A stretch of DNA of 64,000 bases from JADJVL01 sp046331545 (GTDB taxonomy: Bacteria; Acidobacteriota; Holophagae; Holophagales; Holophagaceae): the NCBI GenBank assembly GCA_046331545.1, contig JAXLQR010000002.1:3410001-3474000 (forward strand), written 5' to 3'. The notes under the pieces were generated by a model. That model saw nothing but the letters and a program-made list of their open reading frames with translations. It did not search any database and was not told where the DNA came from. The position numbers and the translations under genes were made by a program. Within the stretch, counting starts at the first letter, position 1, and each line of letters begins with the position of its first letter. Positions 56,420 through 64,000 of the stretch are shown here, piece after piece.

Positions 56420-59070
56420 TTCAGGCCCTCGATGAGGTACAGGTCGGAGAGCTTGCGGACGTAGTTGTAGGCGAGGGCCTTGGCGTCGGGGGTCATGGCG
56501 AAGGAGCGGAGGCCCGGAAGCCCGCCGGGGTTGGCGGGGGTGATCTCGCGCACCAGGCTCCGCTTCCCCGTGGCGACGTCGACGCGGACGATGCGGGTGG
56601 GGAAACCGTCCCGGTTGAAGACGTAGATGGCGCTGCCGTCGGCGTTCCAGCGCATCGGGACCTCCCCGGGCTCGACGCCCTTCACCGCCCGCTTGGCCTC
56701 GCCGCGGGTGGAGACGAGGACGTAGGGGGCGTCGAGCAGGCTCCCGCTCCGCTCCCGCAGCAGGATCCAGGCCCCGTCCGGCGAGATGGCCTGGGAGCCG
56801 GCGGTGCCGCTCATGCCCTCGGTCGCCAGGGGGGTCCGGGCCCCGGTCCCGAGGTCCAGCACCTGGTAGGTGCTGCTGGAGTCGGCGCCCACCCGCGGGA
56901 TGAGCGCCCGGCGGCCATCGGGGAAGGGCTCGGCGCTGAAGGTGACCTTCAGCTCGTCCACGGGCCAGGTGCGGGTCGGTCCTGGCCCCAGGGGCACGAC
57001 GCTCACGGTGGGCGTGTCCTCCCCGTCCCGCTGGGTGGTCATGACGTGCTGGCCGTCCGCCATGAAGAAGGCGGTGGCGGCCTCCCCCAGGCGGGTGGGC
57101 AGGGAGCCATCGGAGGTGCGCAGGTAGACGTACCGGCGCTCGTCCACGCTGGTCCACACGCTGCCGCTGCCCAGGAGCAGGCGCTTCCCGTCAGGGCTGA
57201 TGTCGAAGGCGGTGGTGGCCTCGTTCCAGGAGAGGTCCTTCTCCCGGTAGTCCGGGGCGCTCATCCCCATGGCGCCTTTCACCACGAGGCCGAGGGAGGC
57301 GAGGGCGCGACCGTCCCGGCCCACGTCCAGCAGTTCCAGGAGGCCCGCCTGGCGGGCCAGGAGGCGGCGGCGTCCCGAGTCCGACAGGGCCCACAGGCTG
57401 CTGGCGCCATCCCGGAACTCGGTAAACCAGACCTCGTCGCCGCCGGGACCCCAGGCCAGCCCGGTGAATCCCTTCAGCTCCGCGAGGACCTTCCGTTGCC
57501 CCTGGAGGTCCACCAGCACGAGCCGGCCGTCCCCCTGGCGGAAGCTGGGCTGCTCGAAACAGGCGAGGCGGTCCCCGCGGGGGGACAGGCGCACCGCCCA
57601 GGTGAAGATCGCCCGGCTGGCGACGGGATGGCCGGCGGGGAACTCCAGCACCGTCTGCTGGCTCGTCGCGGCCTTGTCGCCCGCGGACAGGGGCGCGGTC
57701 AACACGACCGCCAGATCGCGGCCGTCGGGCATCCAGTCGCCGTCGAAGATGCCGTCCTGGACCACGCGCACGCCGCCGCCGGGCGTGACCCGGGCCAGCT
57801 GCCCGAGTTCGAAGCCCGCCCAGAGGCGGGGGTCCATCTTCAAGGCCAGTTCCCCCGAAGGGGAGACGGACAGGATGGTGCCGCCCTTGACGCCGAGGCT
57901 GCGGGGCTCGAGCGCGAGGGGGTTCACGCTGAAGACCTCCGGCGGCTCGCCGTTCCAGCGGGCGCTGTAGACCACCTCCTGGCTGCCGGGCAGGAAGCGG
58001 GCGCGGTCCACGGTGCCCTTGCCGAAGGTGAGGCGCTTGAAGGTGGGCTGGGCGGCGCCGCCCCGCAGGGTCCATCCGAGGAAGGCCGCCCCGGCCACCA
58101 CGCCTGCGATGACCGCGGTCCACAACCCCGTCGTCCGCCGGTTCGGCGCGGCGAAGGGGGCCGTGAAGGGGGCCTGGGAGGTGGACGAGGTCGAGCCCGC
58201 GGACTCGAGGGCGAAGGCCAGGTCGTGGGCGCTGGCGAAGCGCAGGGCGGGATTCTTCTCCAGGCAGTGGGAGAGGAGGCGCTGGAGGCCCGAGGGGACC
58301 GGATGCCCGCTGGCGGCCTCCAGGTCCGGCGGATCCTCCTTGAGGATGGCCGCCAGGGTGTCGGCGGTGGTGTCCCGGGCGAAGGCCTTGCGCCCCGTGA
58401 GCATCTCGAAGAGCACCACGCCGAAGCTGAAGAGGTCGCTGCGGGCGTCCACGGCCTCGCCGCGCACCTGCTCGGGGCTCATGTAGCCGACGGTGCCGAG
58501 GATCATGCCCGCCTGGGTGAGGCCCGCCCCTCCCGCCGCCAGGGCCTCCGTGGGCAGGAGGGAGTTCGACCCGCCGCCCGGAGCGAGGGCGGAACCCTGC
58601 TTGGCCAGCCCGAAGTCGAGGATCTTCAGGCGCTCGTCCTTGGTGATCCAGAGATTCTCCGGCTTGAGGTCCCGGTGGATGAGGCCCTTCTCGTGGGCCG
58701 CGGCGAGGCCATGGGCCATCTGGATCGCGAGGTCCACCGCCTTGCGCGGCGAGAGCGGGCCCTGGGCCAGGCGGGCGCGGAGGGACTCGCCCTCCAGGAG
58801 CTCCATCACGGCGAAGACCGCGGCACCCTCGCGGCCGATGTCGTGGAGCGCCGTGATGTTCGGGTGGTTCAGCGCCGCCACGGCCTTGGCCTCCCGCTCG
58901 AAGCGGGCCAGGGCGTCGGCGTTGGCGGCGAGGTGCGCCGGCAGCACCTTGATGGCCACGAGGCGGTCGAGGCGGGCGTCCTTGGCCTTCCAGACCTCCC
59001 CCATGCCGCCGGCGCCCAGGGGCGACAGGATCTCGTAGGGGCCGAGCTTCGCGCCGGGCTGGAGGGTCAT
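56416..59070 (-). CDS. Serine/threonine protein kinase with TolB/WD40-like C-terminus (kinase 2)
   Basis: An 884-residue paralogue. The kinase domain starts 'MTLQPGAKLGPYEILSPLGAGG' and has 'IHRDLKPENLWI', 'LDFGLAKQG' and 'GTVGYMSPEQVRGEAVDARS'. The helix near 318-340 ('LWTAVIAGVVAGAAFLGW') leads to a propeller with 'FDISPDGKRLLLGSG', 'AISPDGAWILLRE' and similar repeats. The insert 'GGGSNSLLPTEALAAGGA' after the DFG is shared only with kinase 3, so these two are the closest pair. It overlaps both neighbours by four bases. Kinase 1 overlaps its stop and it overlaps the stop of kinase 3. Confidence 0.93.
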   Translation of the reverse strand: MTLQPGAKLGPYEILSPLGAGGMGEVWKAKDARLDRLVAIKVLPAHLAANADALARFEREAKAVAALNHPNITALHDIGREGAAVFAVMELLEGESLRARLAQGPLSPRKAVDLAIQMAHGLAAAHEKGLIHRDLKPENLWITKDERLKILDFGLAKQGSALAPGGGSNSLLPTEALAAGGAGLTQAGMILGTVGYMSPEQVRGEAVDARSDLFSFGVVLFEMLTGRKAFARDTTADTLAAILKEDPPDLEAASGHPVPSGLQRLLSHCLEKNPALRFASAHDLAFALESAGSTSSTSQAPFTAPFAAPNRRTTGLWTAVIAGVVAGAAFLGWTLRGGAAQPTFKRLTFGKGTVDRARFLPGSQEVVYSARWNGEPPEVFSVNPLALEPRSLGVKGGTILSVSPSGELALKMDPRLWAGFELGQLARVTPGGGVRVVQDGIFDGDWMPDGRDLAVVLTAPLSAGDKAATSQQTVLEFPAGHPVASRAIFTWAVRLSPRGDRLACFEQPSFRQGDGRLVLVDLQGQRKVLAELKGFTGLAWGPGGDEVWFTEFRDGASSLWALSDSGRRRLLARQAGLLELLDVGRDGRALASLGLVVKGAMGMSAPDYREKDLSWNEATTAFDISPDGKRLLLGSGSVWTSVDERRYVYLRTSDGSLPTRLGEAATAFFMADGQHVMTTQRDGEDTPTVSVVPLGPGPTRTWPVDELKVTFSAEPFPDGRRALIPRVGADSSSTYQVLDLGTGARTPLATEGMSGTAGSQAISPDGAWILLRERSGSLLDAPYVLVSTRGEAKRAVKGVEPGEVPMRWNADGSAIYVFNRDGFPTRIVRVDVATGKRSLVREITPANPGGLPGLRSFAMTPDAKALAYNYVRKLSDLYLIEGLK

Positions 59071-61784
59071 CGCGTCTTGCCTTTCCGCGCCAGGCCCGGC
59101 ACACCATCGGCCACCAGGATGCTGAAGAGGTTCTCGGTCTCCGAGAGCACGAGGCGCTTCCCGTCCGGCGAGAGGCCGAGGGATTCGGTCTTCCAGTCGG
59201 GGTCGAAGCCCGCGAGCCTGCGGCGGGTGGCGGTGGTGTCCTTGCCGGGCACGAAGTCCTGGACGTAGACGCCGTCGAGGCCCCGCTCGTCCTGCCCCGT
59301 GAAGACGATGCGCCGCCCGTCCGGCATCCAGCGGGAGCGGCCGACGGTGACGACGGACTTGCGCTTGGTCTCCTGGCTGATGCTGACCCCGGCGTCCTTC
59401 CCGTCCTCGATGCGCACGGCCTGGAGGGTGGAGCGGGTGCCCTCGGCGGTGAGGTAGAGGGCCCACACGCCATCCGGCGAGACTTCGGGGAGCAGGGCCG
59501 CGGCCCCGGGGACGAGGAGCTGGGTGCCGCTGCCATCCGGATGCACCTTCCAGATGCCGGGGGTCCGGCGGTTCCCGGACGCGTAGACGATCCAGCGGCC
59601 GTCGGGGGTCTGGGTGGGGTTCTCCGCGTCCTCGCCGTCCCGGCTCACCTGGCGGGCCCCGGTCCCGTCGGGGTTGGAGGCCCAGATCTCGAAGACGCCC
59701 ATCCGGTTGGAGCTCCAGAGGAGGCTCTTGCCGTCCGGCGTGAGGCCGGGATCCCAGTCCTCGGCCGGATCGTCCGTGATGCTGCGCACCACGCCGCTCC
59801 GGGTGGAGACGGCCCAGAGGTCGAGGTTGCCGGAGCGGTTCGACGAGAAGGTCACCCATTCGCCGTCCCGGCTGAACACGGGCTGGCGGTCGTTGATGCT
59901 GCCGCGGGTGAGCCAGCGGGGGGCCGCCTTGCCGGCGAGGTCCCACTCCCGCAGGTTCTGGCGGCCCGTCAGGCAGTCGTAGAGGATGCGGCCGTCGGGG
60001 AGCAGGTCCAAGGTGTTCCCGTTGTTCGGGGCCCAGAACAGGCGCTGGATGGCCTGGGTGCGGATGTTCTGACGCACGGCCTGGCAGGAGCTGACGGCGA
60101 CGCCGTTGCCGGCCACCGATTCGGACTGCATGTAGATGAGCTCCTCGTTGCCGGCCCACACGGCGCTGGAGAGGGTCCCGGAGCCGAGGGGGGGCTTGAG
60201 CTCCTGGAAGCGCCCGCCCTCCACCTCCACCACGAACACCTTGCGGAGCTGCCCCCCGGTGGTGGCCGCGGAGAAGGTGTTGAGGGCGATGCGGCGGCCG
60301 TCCGGGCTCCACCGGGGATTGCCGATGGACTCTCCGGGGAAGGTGGCGAGCACGCGCTCGGCGCCCCCCGCCGCGGGGAGGAGCACCACGAGGCTGTCGG
60401 TGCGATCCTTCTCAATGCGCAGGCGCACGAGGGCGATCTGCTGTCCATCGGGCGACCAGTCGCCCTGGACCACGTCCTCGGCGACCTTCCGGGGCTCCCC
60501 GCCCATGACGAAGGTGCGGTACAGGGTGCCGGTGCGTCCGGCGGCGCGCACGAAGAGCACCGAGGAGCCGTCGGGAGAGAAGCGGGGGAAGTCGTCGGGC
60601 CCCTCGGTCAGCACCCGCTCGGCGCCGCCCTTCAGCTGCTTGAGCCAGATGCGGGGCCGGCCCTCCCGGTCGGAGGTGAAGGCCAGGGTCTGACCGTCGG
60701 GACTGGCGGCCGGCGAGGTGTCGTGGCCGCTGTGGGTGACGGGCCTCAACGTGACCACGGGCGTGGGCGGCGGTCCGCCCCGGAGGACCCAGCCCGCGAC
60801 GCCGGCGCCCAGCACCGCAAGGGCCACCAGACCGGCCCAGAGCCGCGTGGCGCGGCGGTTGGGCGGCGCGAAGGGGGCGGTGAAGGGGGCCGCGCTGTCG
60901 GTGCCCGAGCCCAGGTTCGACAGGGCGAAGGCCAGGTCCTCGGCGTCGTGGAAGCGCTGGCCGGGATCCTTCTCCAGGCAGTGCTGGAGGATCCGCTGGA
61001 GGCCCGGCGGCACGGCACGGCCCGACGCCTCCAGCTCGGGCGGGTCGTCCCGGAGGATGGCCGCGAGGGTGTCGCTGGTGGTGTCCCGGGCGAAGGCCTT
61101 CTTCCCGGTGAGCATCTCGAAGAGCACCACCCCGAAGCTGAAGAGGTCGCTGCGGGCGTCCACGGCCTCGCCCCGCACCTGCTCGGGGCTCATGTAGCCC
61201 ACGGTGCCGAGGATCATGCCGGCCTCGGTCTGGTGCGGCGCCGCGCCCGCGGCGAGGGCCTCGGTGGGCAGCAGGGAATTGGAGCCGGAGCCCGGGCCGG
61301 GCTTCGCGGCCTGCTTGGCGAGGCCGAAGTCCAGGATCTTGAGGCGGCCGTCCCGGGTGAGCCAGAGGTTCTCGGGCTTGAGGTCGCGGTGGATCACGCC
61401 CTTCTCGTGGGCGGCGGCGAGGCCCTTGGCCATCTGGATGGCCAGCTCCGTCGCCTTGCGGGGCGGGAGCGGCCCCTGGGCGAGGCGGGCGCGGAGCGTC
61501 TCCCCCTCCAGCAGTTCCATCACCGCGAAGACGAGCCCGTCCTGCCTCCCGGTGTCGAAGAGGCCGAGGATGTTCGGGTGGTTCAGCGCGGCCACGGCCT
61601 TGGCCTCCCGCTCGAAGCGGCCCAGGGCGTCGGCGTTGGCGGTGAGGTGTTCCGGCAGCACCTTGATGGCCACGAAGCGGTCGAGGCGGGCGTCCTTCGC
61701 CTTCCAGACCTCCCCCATGCCTCCGGCGCCGAGGGGGGAGAGGACCTCGTAGGGGCCGAGTCTCGTTCCAGGCTGGAGGGTCAT
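59067..61784 (-). CDS. Serine/threonine protein kinase with TolB/WD40-like C-terminus (kinase 3)
   Basis: A 905-residue paralogue and the first of the operon. It has the same kinase start ('MTLQPGTRLGPYEVLSPLGA'), 'IHRDLKPENLWL' and 'GTVGYMSPEQVRG', and a helix near 316-335. The propeller is the most TolB-like: 'SPAASPDGQTLAFTSDREGRP', 'DFPRFSPDGSSVLFVRA', 'PVFSRDGEWVTFSSNRSGNLDLW', 'TPDGKSLLWSSNRMGVFEIW'. These S-x-D-x-x-W-type repeats occur in TolB. Promoter-like TAGCAT is 15 bases upstream. It likely leads a coordinated signalling unit. Confidence 0.94.
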   Translation of the reverse strand: MTLQPGTRLGPYEVLSPLGAGGMGEVWKAKDARLDRFVAIKVLPEHLTANADALGRFEREAKAVAALNHPNILGLFDTGRQDGLVFAVMELLEGETLRARLAQGPLPPRKATELAIQMAKGLAAAHEKGVIHRDLKPENLWLTRDGRLKILDFGLAKQAAKPGPGSGSNSLLPTEALAAGAAPHQTEAGMILGTVGYMSPEQVRGEAVDARSDLFSFGVVLFEMLTGKKAFARDTTSDTLAAILRDDPPELEASGRAVPPGLQRILQHCLEKDPGQRFHDAEDLAFALSNLGSGTDSAAPFTAPFAPPNRRATRLWAGLVALAVLGAGVAGWVLRGGPPPTPVVTLRPVTHSGHDTSPAASPDGQTLAFTSDREGRPRIWLKQLKGGAERVLTEGPDDFPRFSPDGSSVLFVRAAGRTGTLYRTFVMGGEPRKVAEDVVQGDWSPDGQQIALVRLRIEKDRTDSLVVLLPAAGGAERVLATFPGESIGNPRWSPDGRRIALNTFSAATTGGQLRKVFVVEVEGGRFQELKPPLGSGTLSSAVWAGNEELIYMQSESVAGNGVAVSSCQAVRQNIRTQAIQRLFWAPNNGNTLDLLPDGRILYDCLTGRQNLREWDLAGKAAPRWLTRGSINDRQPVFSRDGEWVTFSSNRSGNLDLWAVSTRSGVVRSITDDPAEDWDPGLTPDGKSLLWSSNRMGVFEIWASNPDGTGARQVSRDGEDAENPTQTPDGRWIVYASGNRRTPGIWKVHPDGSGTQLLVPGAAALLPEVSPDGVWALYLTAEGTRSTLQAVRIEDGKDAGVSISQETKRKSVVTVGRSRWMPDGRRIVFTGQDERGLDGVYVQDFVPGKDTTATRRRLAGFDPDWKTESLGLSPDGKRLVLSETENLFSILVADGVPGLARKGKTR

Positions 61785-61799
61785 GGGTGGGTGGGGACC

Positions 61800-61805
61800 A
61801 TGCTA
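61800..61805 (-). promoter_or_regulatory. Putative -10 element of the kinase operon
   Basis: On the minus strand TAGCAT, followed by GG, ends 15 bases before ATG 61784, with no Shine-Dalgarno. It fits the same signal as other operon heads. Confidence 0.4.
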
Positions 61806-61860
61806 CTTCGCCCGGGTCCGGCCTCCTAAGGGTTCCGCCGGGTGGACCCGACCGGGTCCG

Positions 61861-61901
61861 GCCCGGCTTGGCGAGGCCCGGCTTGGCGAGGCCCGGCGGA
61901 G
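61861..61901 (+). repeat. 15-base tandem repeat upstream of the globin gene
   Basis: GCCCGGCTTGGCGAG occurs twice in tandem, followed by a degenerate third unit GCCCGGCGGAG. It is in the divergent region between the kinase operon and the globin gene. It may be a protein-binding site or a slippage product. Confidence 0.6.
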
Positions 61902-61988
61902 GGCGGCCCGGGGGGGCCCGAGGACGGGGCGGCCCACCTGTGATGGACGTCCGCGCGCTCCCGCCCCAAGCTGCAGGGGAGGGGATCC

Positions 61989-62402
61989 ATGGACGACCGC
62001 ACGCTCTCGATCTTCGGCGACAGCCTCCAGCGCTGCTCGGCCCATCCGGACTTCCTGGACCTCTTCTACGAGGCCTTCCTGGGCTCCTCCCCCAAGGTCC
62101 GGGAGAAGTTCGCCAACACGGACTTCGTGAAGCAGAAGCGGGCCCTGCACGCCTCGCTGAACCTCATGCTGCGGGCCGCCCGGGAGGAGGACCTGGGGCC
62201 GCCGCGCTACCTCGACGACCTGGCGCGCCGCCATGGGGCCCAGGACCTGGACATCGGCTCGGAGTACTACGACCTGTGGCTGGACAGCCTCCTGGCCACG
62301 GTCTCCGTCTGCGACTCCGAGGCCTCCGAGGAGGTCCGGGCCGCCTGGGAGAAGGTGATGGGCGTGGGCATCCGCTACCTCTGCGCCCGCTACAACGAAT
62401 AG
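61989..62402 (+). CDS. Single-domain globin
   Basis: A 137-residue globin. 'FLDLFYEAFLGSSPKVREKF' near 22 has the B-helix tyrosine position, 'FVKQKRALHASLNLMLRAA' near 46 is the E helix, and the proximal histidine is near 82 in 'LARRHGAQDLDI'. 'YYDLWLDSLLATVSVCDSEAS' and 'AWEKVMGVGIRYLCARY' are the G and H helices. It looks like the bacterial globins related to sensor globins but without an output domain. It may bind O2 or NO. A GGGGAGGGG-type ribosome binding site precedes ATG 61989. A phosphatase gene follows 57 bases later. Confidence 0.85.
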   Translation: MDDRTLSIFGDSLQRCSAHPDFLDLFYEAFLGSSPKVREKFANTDFVKQKRALHASLNLMLRAAREEDLGPPRYLDDLARRHGAQDLDIGSEYYDLWLDSLLATVSVCDSEASEEVRAAWEKVMGVGIRYLCARYNE

Positions 62403-62446
62403 GGGCTGGAGCCGGAGCCGGGGCTTCCAATTCCGGGGGAGCCTCG

Positions 62447-62452
62447 TACCCT
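62447..62452 (+). promoter_or_regulatory. Putative -10 element of the FHA-phosphatase gene, leaderless
   Basis: TACCCT ends seven bases before ATG 62460, with no Shine-Dalgarno. The spacing predicts a leaderless message. Confidence 0.35.
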
Positions 62453-62459
62453 TCCAGGC

Positions 62460-64000
62460 ATGTCCCCCAAGCTGGTCCTGGTCGTCCCCGGCCATCCCAC
62501 CGTGACCCTGGATCCCGAGCACGGGGTCTACAAGATCGGCCGCGCCTCGGACAACGACGTGGCCCTGGACGACCTGAGCCTCAGCCGGCACCACGCCAGC
62601 CTCCGCTTCTACCGAGGCCAATGGCTGGCCGAGGACCTGGATTCGAAGAACGGCACCCGGGTGAACGGCGAGCGGCTCACCGGGGCGAAGGCGCTGCGGG
62701 CCGGGGACGAACTCGCGCCCGGGAACCTGCGGCTGACGGTCTGCGACGCTTCGGAGACGGGACCCGCGGTGGTGATCCAGCCCCGGGAGACCGCGCCCTG
62801 GGTGCCCTCCCTCGTGCTCGGCGCGGAAGAGCTGCGCCGGGGCGGGGCGCCGGCGGCGGTGGGGCAGCGGGCCCAGGCCGCCCTCGACCTGCTCGAGCAC
62901 GCGGCCACGGACCTGGCCCGGGAGGGCAGCGCCGAGTCGCACCTGCTGCGCCTCCTGGAGGCGCTGCAGGGGCACCTCGCCGCGGACCGGGGCGCCGTGC
63001 TGCTGCGCGACCGGGAGGGCCGCACCTTCCCGGCCGCCTCCTGCGGCGGCGCCACGGACGGGACGGCCATCCAGATCCCGAAGACCCTCGTGGACGCCGC
63101 CCTCGGCCAGGGGCAGGCCGTGCTGCTCGCCGACACCGGCATGGAGGGGGCCGAGCCCGCCTCGGCCTCCATGGTGAACTTCGGCATCCGCAGCGCCCTG
63201 GCCACGCCCCTGGAGGCCGACGGGCAGGTGCTGGGCATGCTCTACCTGGACGTGAAGCACCCGACCCGGCGCTTCGACCGGGAGGACCTGCGCCTGGCCA
63301 CGGTCATCGCCCACCTGGCCGCCTCGAAGGTCCGGGCGGCCCGGCTCGAGGCGGAGGCGCAGCGCCATCGCTCCCTCGAGATGGAGATGGACCACGCCCG
63401 GCGCATCCAGCAGGGCTTCCTGCCCGCCCGGCCGCCCTGCGTGGACGGCTACGAAGTGCTCGGGTTCAACGCCCCCGCCCGGCAGGTCTCCGGGGACCTC
63501 TACGGCTCCTGGCTGCTGGAGGACGGCAGCCTCTGCGCGGCGGTGGCGGACGTGAGCGGCAAGGGCATGGGGCCGGGGCTCCTGATGGTCACCTTCCACG
63601 CCTACATGGATGCCTGGGCGGACTGGTCCAGCCTGCCGGACGTGCTCCTGGAACGGCTGTCCAGGACGCTCGCGCGGCACACCGAGTCCAACCGGTACAT
63701 CACGGCCTTCCTCCTCCACCTGGATCCCGAGACGGCCCGGCTCCGCTACGCCTCCGCGGGCCATCCCCCGGCCCTCCTGCGGCGTTCGGGCGGCGGCACG
63801 GAGATCCTCGACGCGCCGGGCCTGCCCCTGGCCATGCTGCCGGGCAGCGCCCCCTACGGCCAGGGCGAGACGGAACTGGGCCGCGGGGACCTGGTGCTCC
63901 TCTACACCGACGGCCTGCTCGAGGCCGAGTCCCCGAAGGGGGACGAGTTCGGCACCGAAGGCCTGCGGAGGGTGCTCTCCGAGTCCGGCGCCCGCCCCCT
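62460..64000 (+). CDS. FHA-GAF-SpoIIE/PP2C phosphatase, 5' part
   Basis: A multi-domain protein cut by the right edge (513 residues visible). Residues 1-95 are an FHA domain ('YKIGRASDNDVALDDLSLSR', 'LDSKNGTRVNGERL'), which binds phosphothreonine. Residues about 150-290 are a GAF domain ('RGAVLLRDREGRTFPA', 'ALATPLEADGQVLGMLYLDV'). From about 310 a SpoIIE-type PP2C starts: 'ARRIQQGFLPARPP', 'VSGDLYGSWLLEDGSLCAAVADVSGKG', 'YASAGHPPALL', 'LVLLYTDGLLEAESPKGDEFG'. The aspartates for metal binding are present. With the kinases nearby, it could read or oppose threonine phosphorylation. Confidence 0.93.
   Translation, partial: MSPKLVLVVPGHPTVTLDPEHGVYKIGRASDNDVALDDLSLSRHHASLRFYRGQWLAEDLDSKNGTRVNGERLTGAKALRAGDELAPGNLRLTVCDASETGPAVVIQPRETAPWVPSLVLGAEELRRGGAPAAVGQRAQAALDLLEHAATDLAREGSAESHLLRLLEALQGHLAADRGAVLLRDREGRTFPAASCGGATDGTAIQIPKTLVDAALGQGQAVLLADTGMEGAEPASASMVNFGIRSALATPLEADGQVLGMLYLDVKHPTRRFDREDLRLATVIAHLAASKVRAARLEAEAQRHRSLEMEMDHARRIQQGFLPARPPCVDGYEVLGFNAPARQVSGDLYGSWLLEDGSLCAAVADVSGKGMGPGLLMVTFHAYMDAWADWSSLPDVLLERLSRTLARHTESNRYITAFLLHLDPETARLRYASAGHPPALLRRSGGGTEILDAPGLPLAMLPGSAPYGQGETELGRGDLVLLYTDGLLEAESPKGDEFGTEGLRRVLSESGARP

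Noticed and set aside
59071..60312. Long upstream extension of kinase 2 (frame open to 60312)
   Set aside because: It is an out-of-frame reading through kinase 3. The true start is ATG 59070, which matches the shared MTLQPG N-terminus of all three kinases.
1..64000. tRNA, rRNA, riboswitch or insertion sequence
   Set aside because: No cloverleaf-like segment, rRNA similarity, known riboswitch core or transposase was recognised by eye. A covariance-model scan would be needed to exclude small RNAs.

Overview
The window is very GC-rich chromosomal DNA with tightly packed genes. Many neighbours overlap in ATGA, GTGA or TTGA stop/start tetranucleotides. Three tandem serine/threonine kinases carrying TolB/WD40-like C-terminal domains, together with the overall gene content, point to an Acidobacteriota member, most likely class Holophagae (Geothrix/Holophaga-like). 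This assignment is inferred from gene content and style, not from a marker-gene search. No rRNA, tRNA, CRISPR array or insertion-sequence transposase was found.

Layout. 1-2851: three glycosyltransferases, the first cut by the window edge. 2879-15442: chorismate synthase, then a near-complete haem gene series (hemA, hemC, hemD, hemL, hemE, hemN, hemH, hemG). A VapBC toxin-antitoxin pair and three paralogous small membrane proteins interrupt it; hemB is absent. 15521-28196: mixed housekeeping and accessory genes (a DUF421 protein, an SPL-like radical SAM enzyme, an epimerase, dnaX, an exported archaemetzincin, a MoaD-like protein coupled to a 5'-nucleotidase, DUF1203, an Ada-like repair protein, a cysteine desulfurase-like enzyme, an rRNA methyltransferase). 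28193-31138: a small membrane-lipid module with an Lgt-like protein and a radical SAM enzyme resembling tetraether lipid synthase. 31135-32235: a FitAB-type toxin-antitoxin pair and an orphan HEPN protein. 32300-38421: ttcA with an Rrf2 regulator, an SDR, a DUF481 outer-membrane protein, fabF, acpP and xerD. 38681-40608: a WYL-like protein with histone-like tails and a thioredoxin-fold lipoprotein.

40702-51272 is the most distinctive region. It is a co-directional, largely overlapping set: leader peptide, cytochrome P450, GNAT-like protein, OleC-like AMP ligase, UbiA prenyltransferase, an RPH-like ATP/PEP dikinase, a BtaA-like (DUF3419) aminocarboxypropyl transferase, a prenol kinase fusion and a PAP2 phosphatase. 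It reads as one pathway for an unusual lipid or prenylated product, and I know of no characterised pathway with this set. uvrB follows, then three tandem receptor-like kinases on the minus strand, a single-domain globin, and an FHA-GAF-PP2C phosphatase that runs off the right edge.

Two signals recur across the window. Many operon-head genes have a TAnnnT hexamer ending about 5-9 nt before the start codon and no Shine-Dalgarno, which suggests leaderless transcripts. A REP-like palindrome family keeps its loop and one flanking arm while its stem sequences change in a compensated way.
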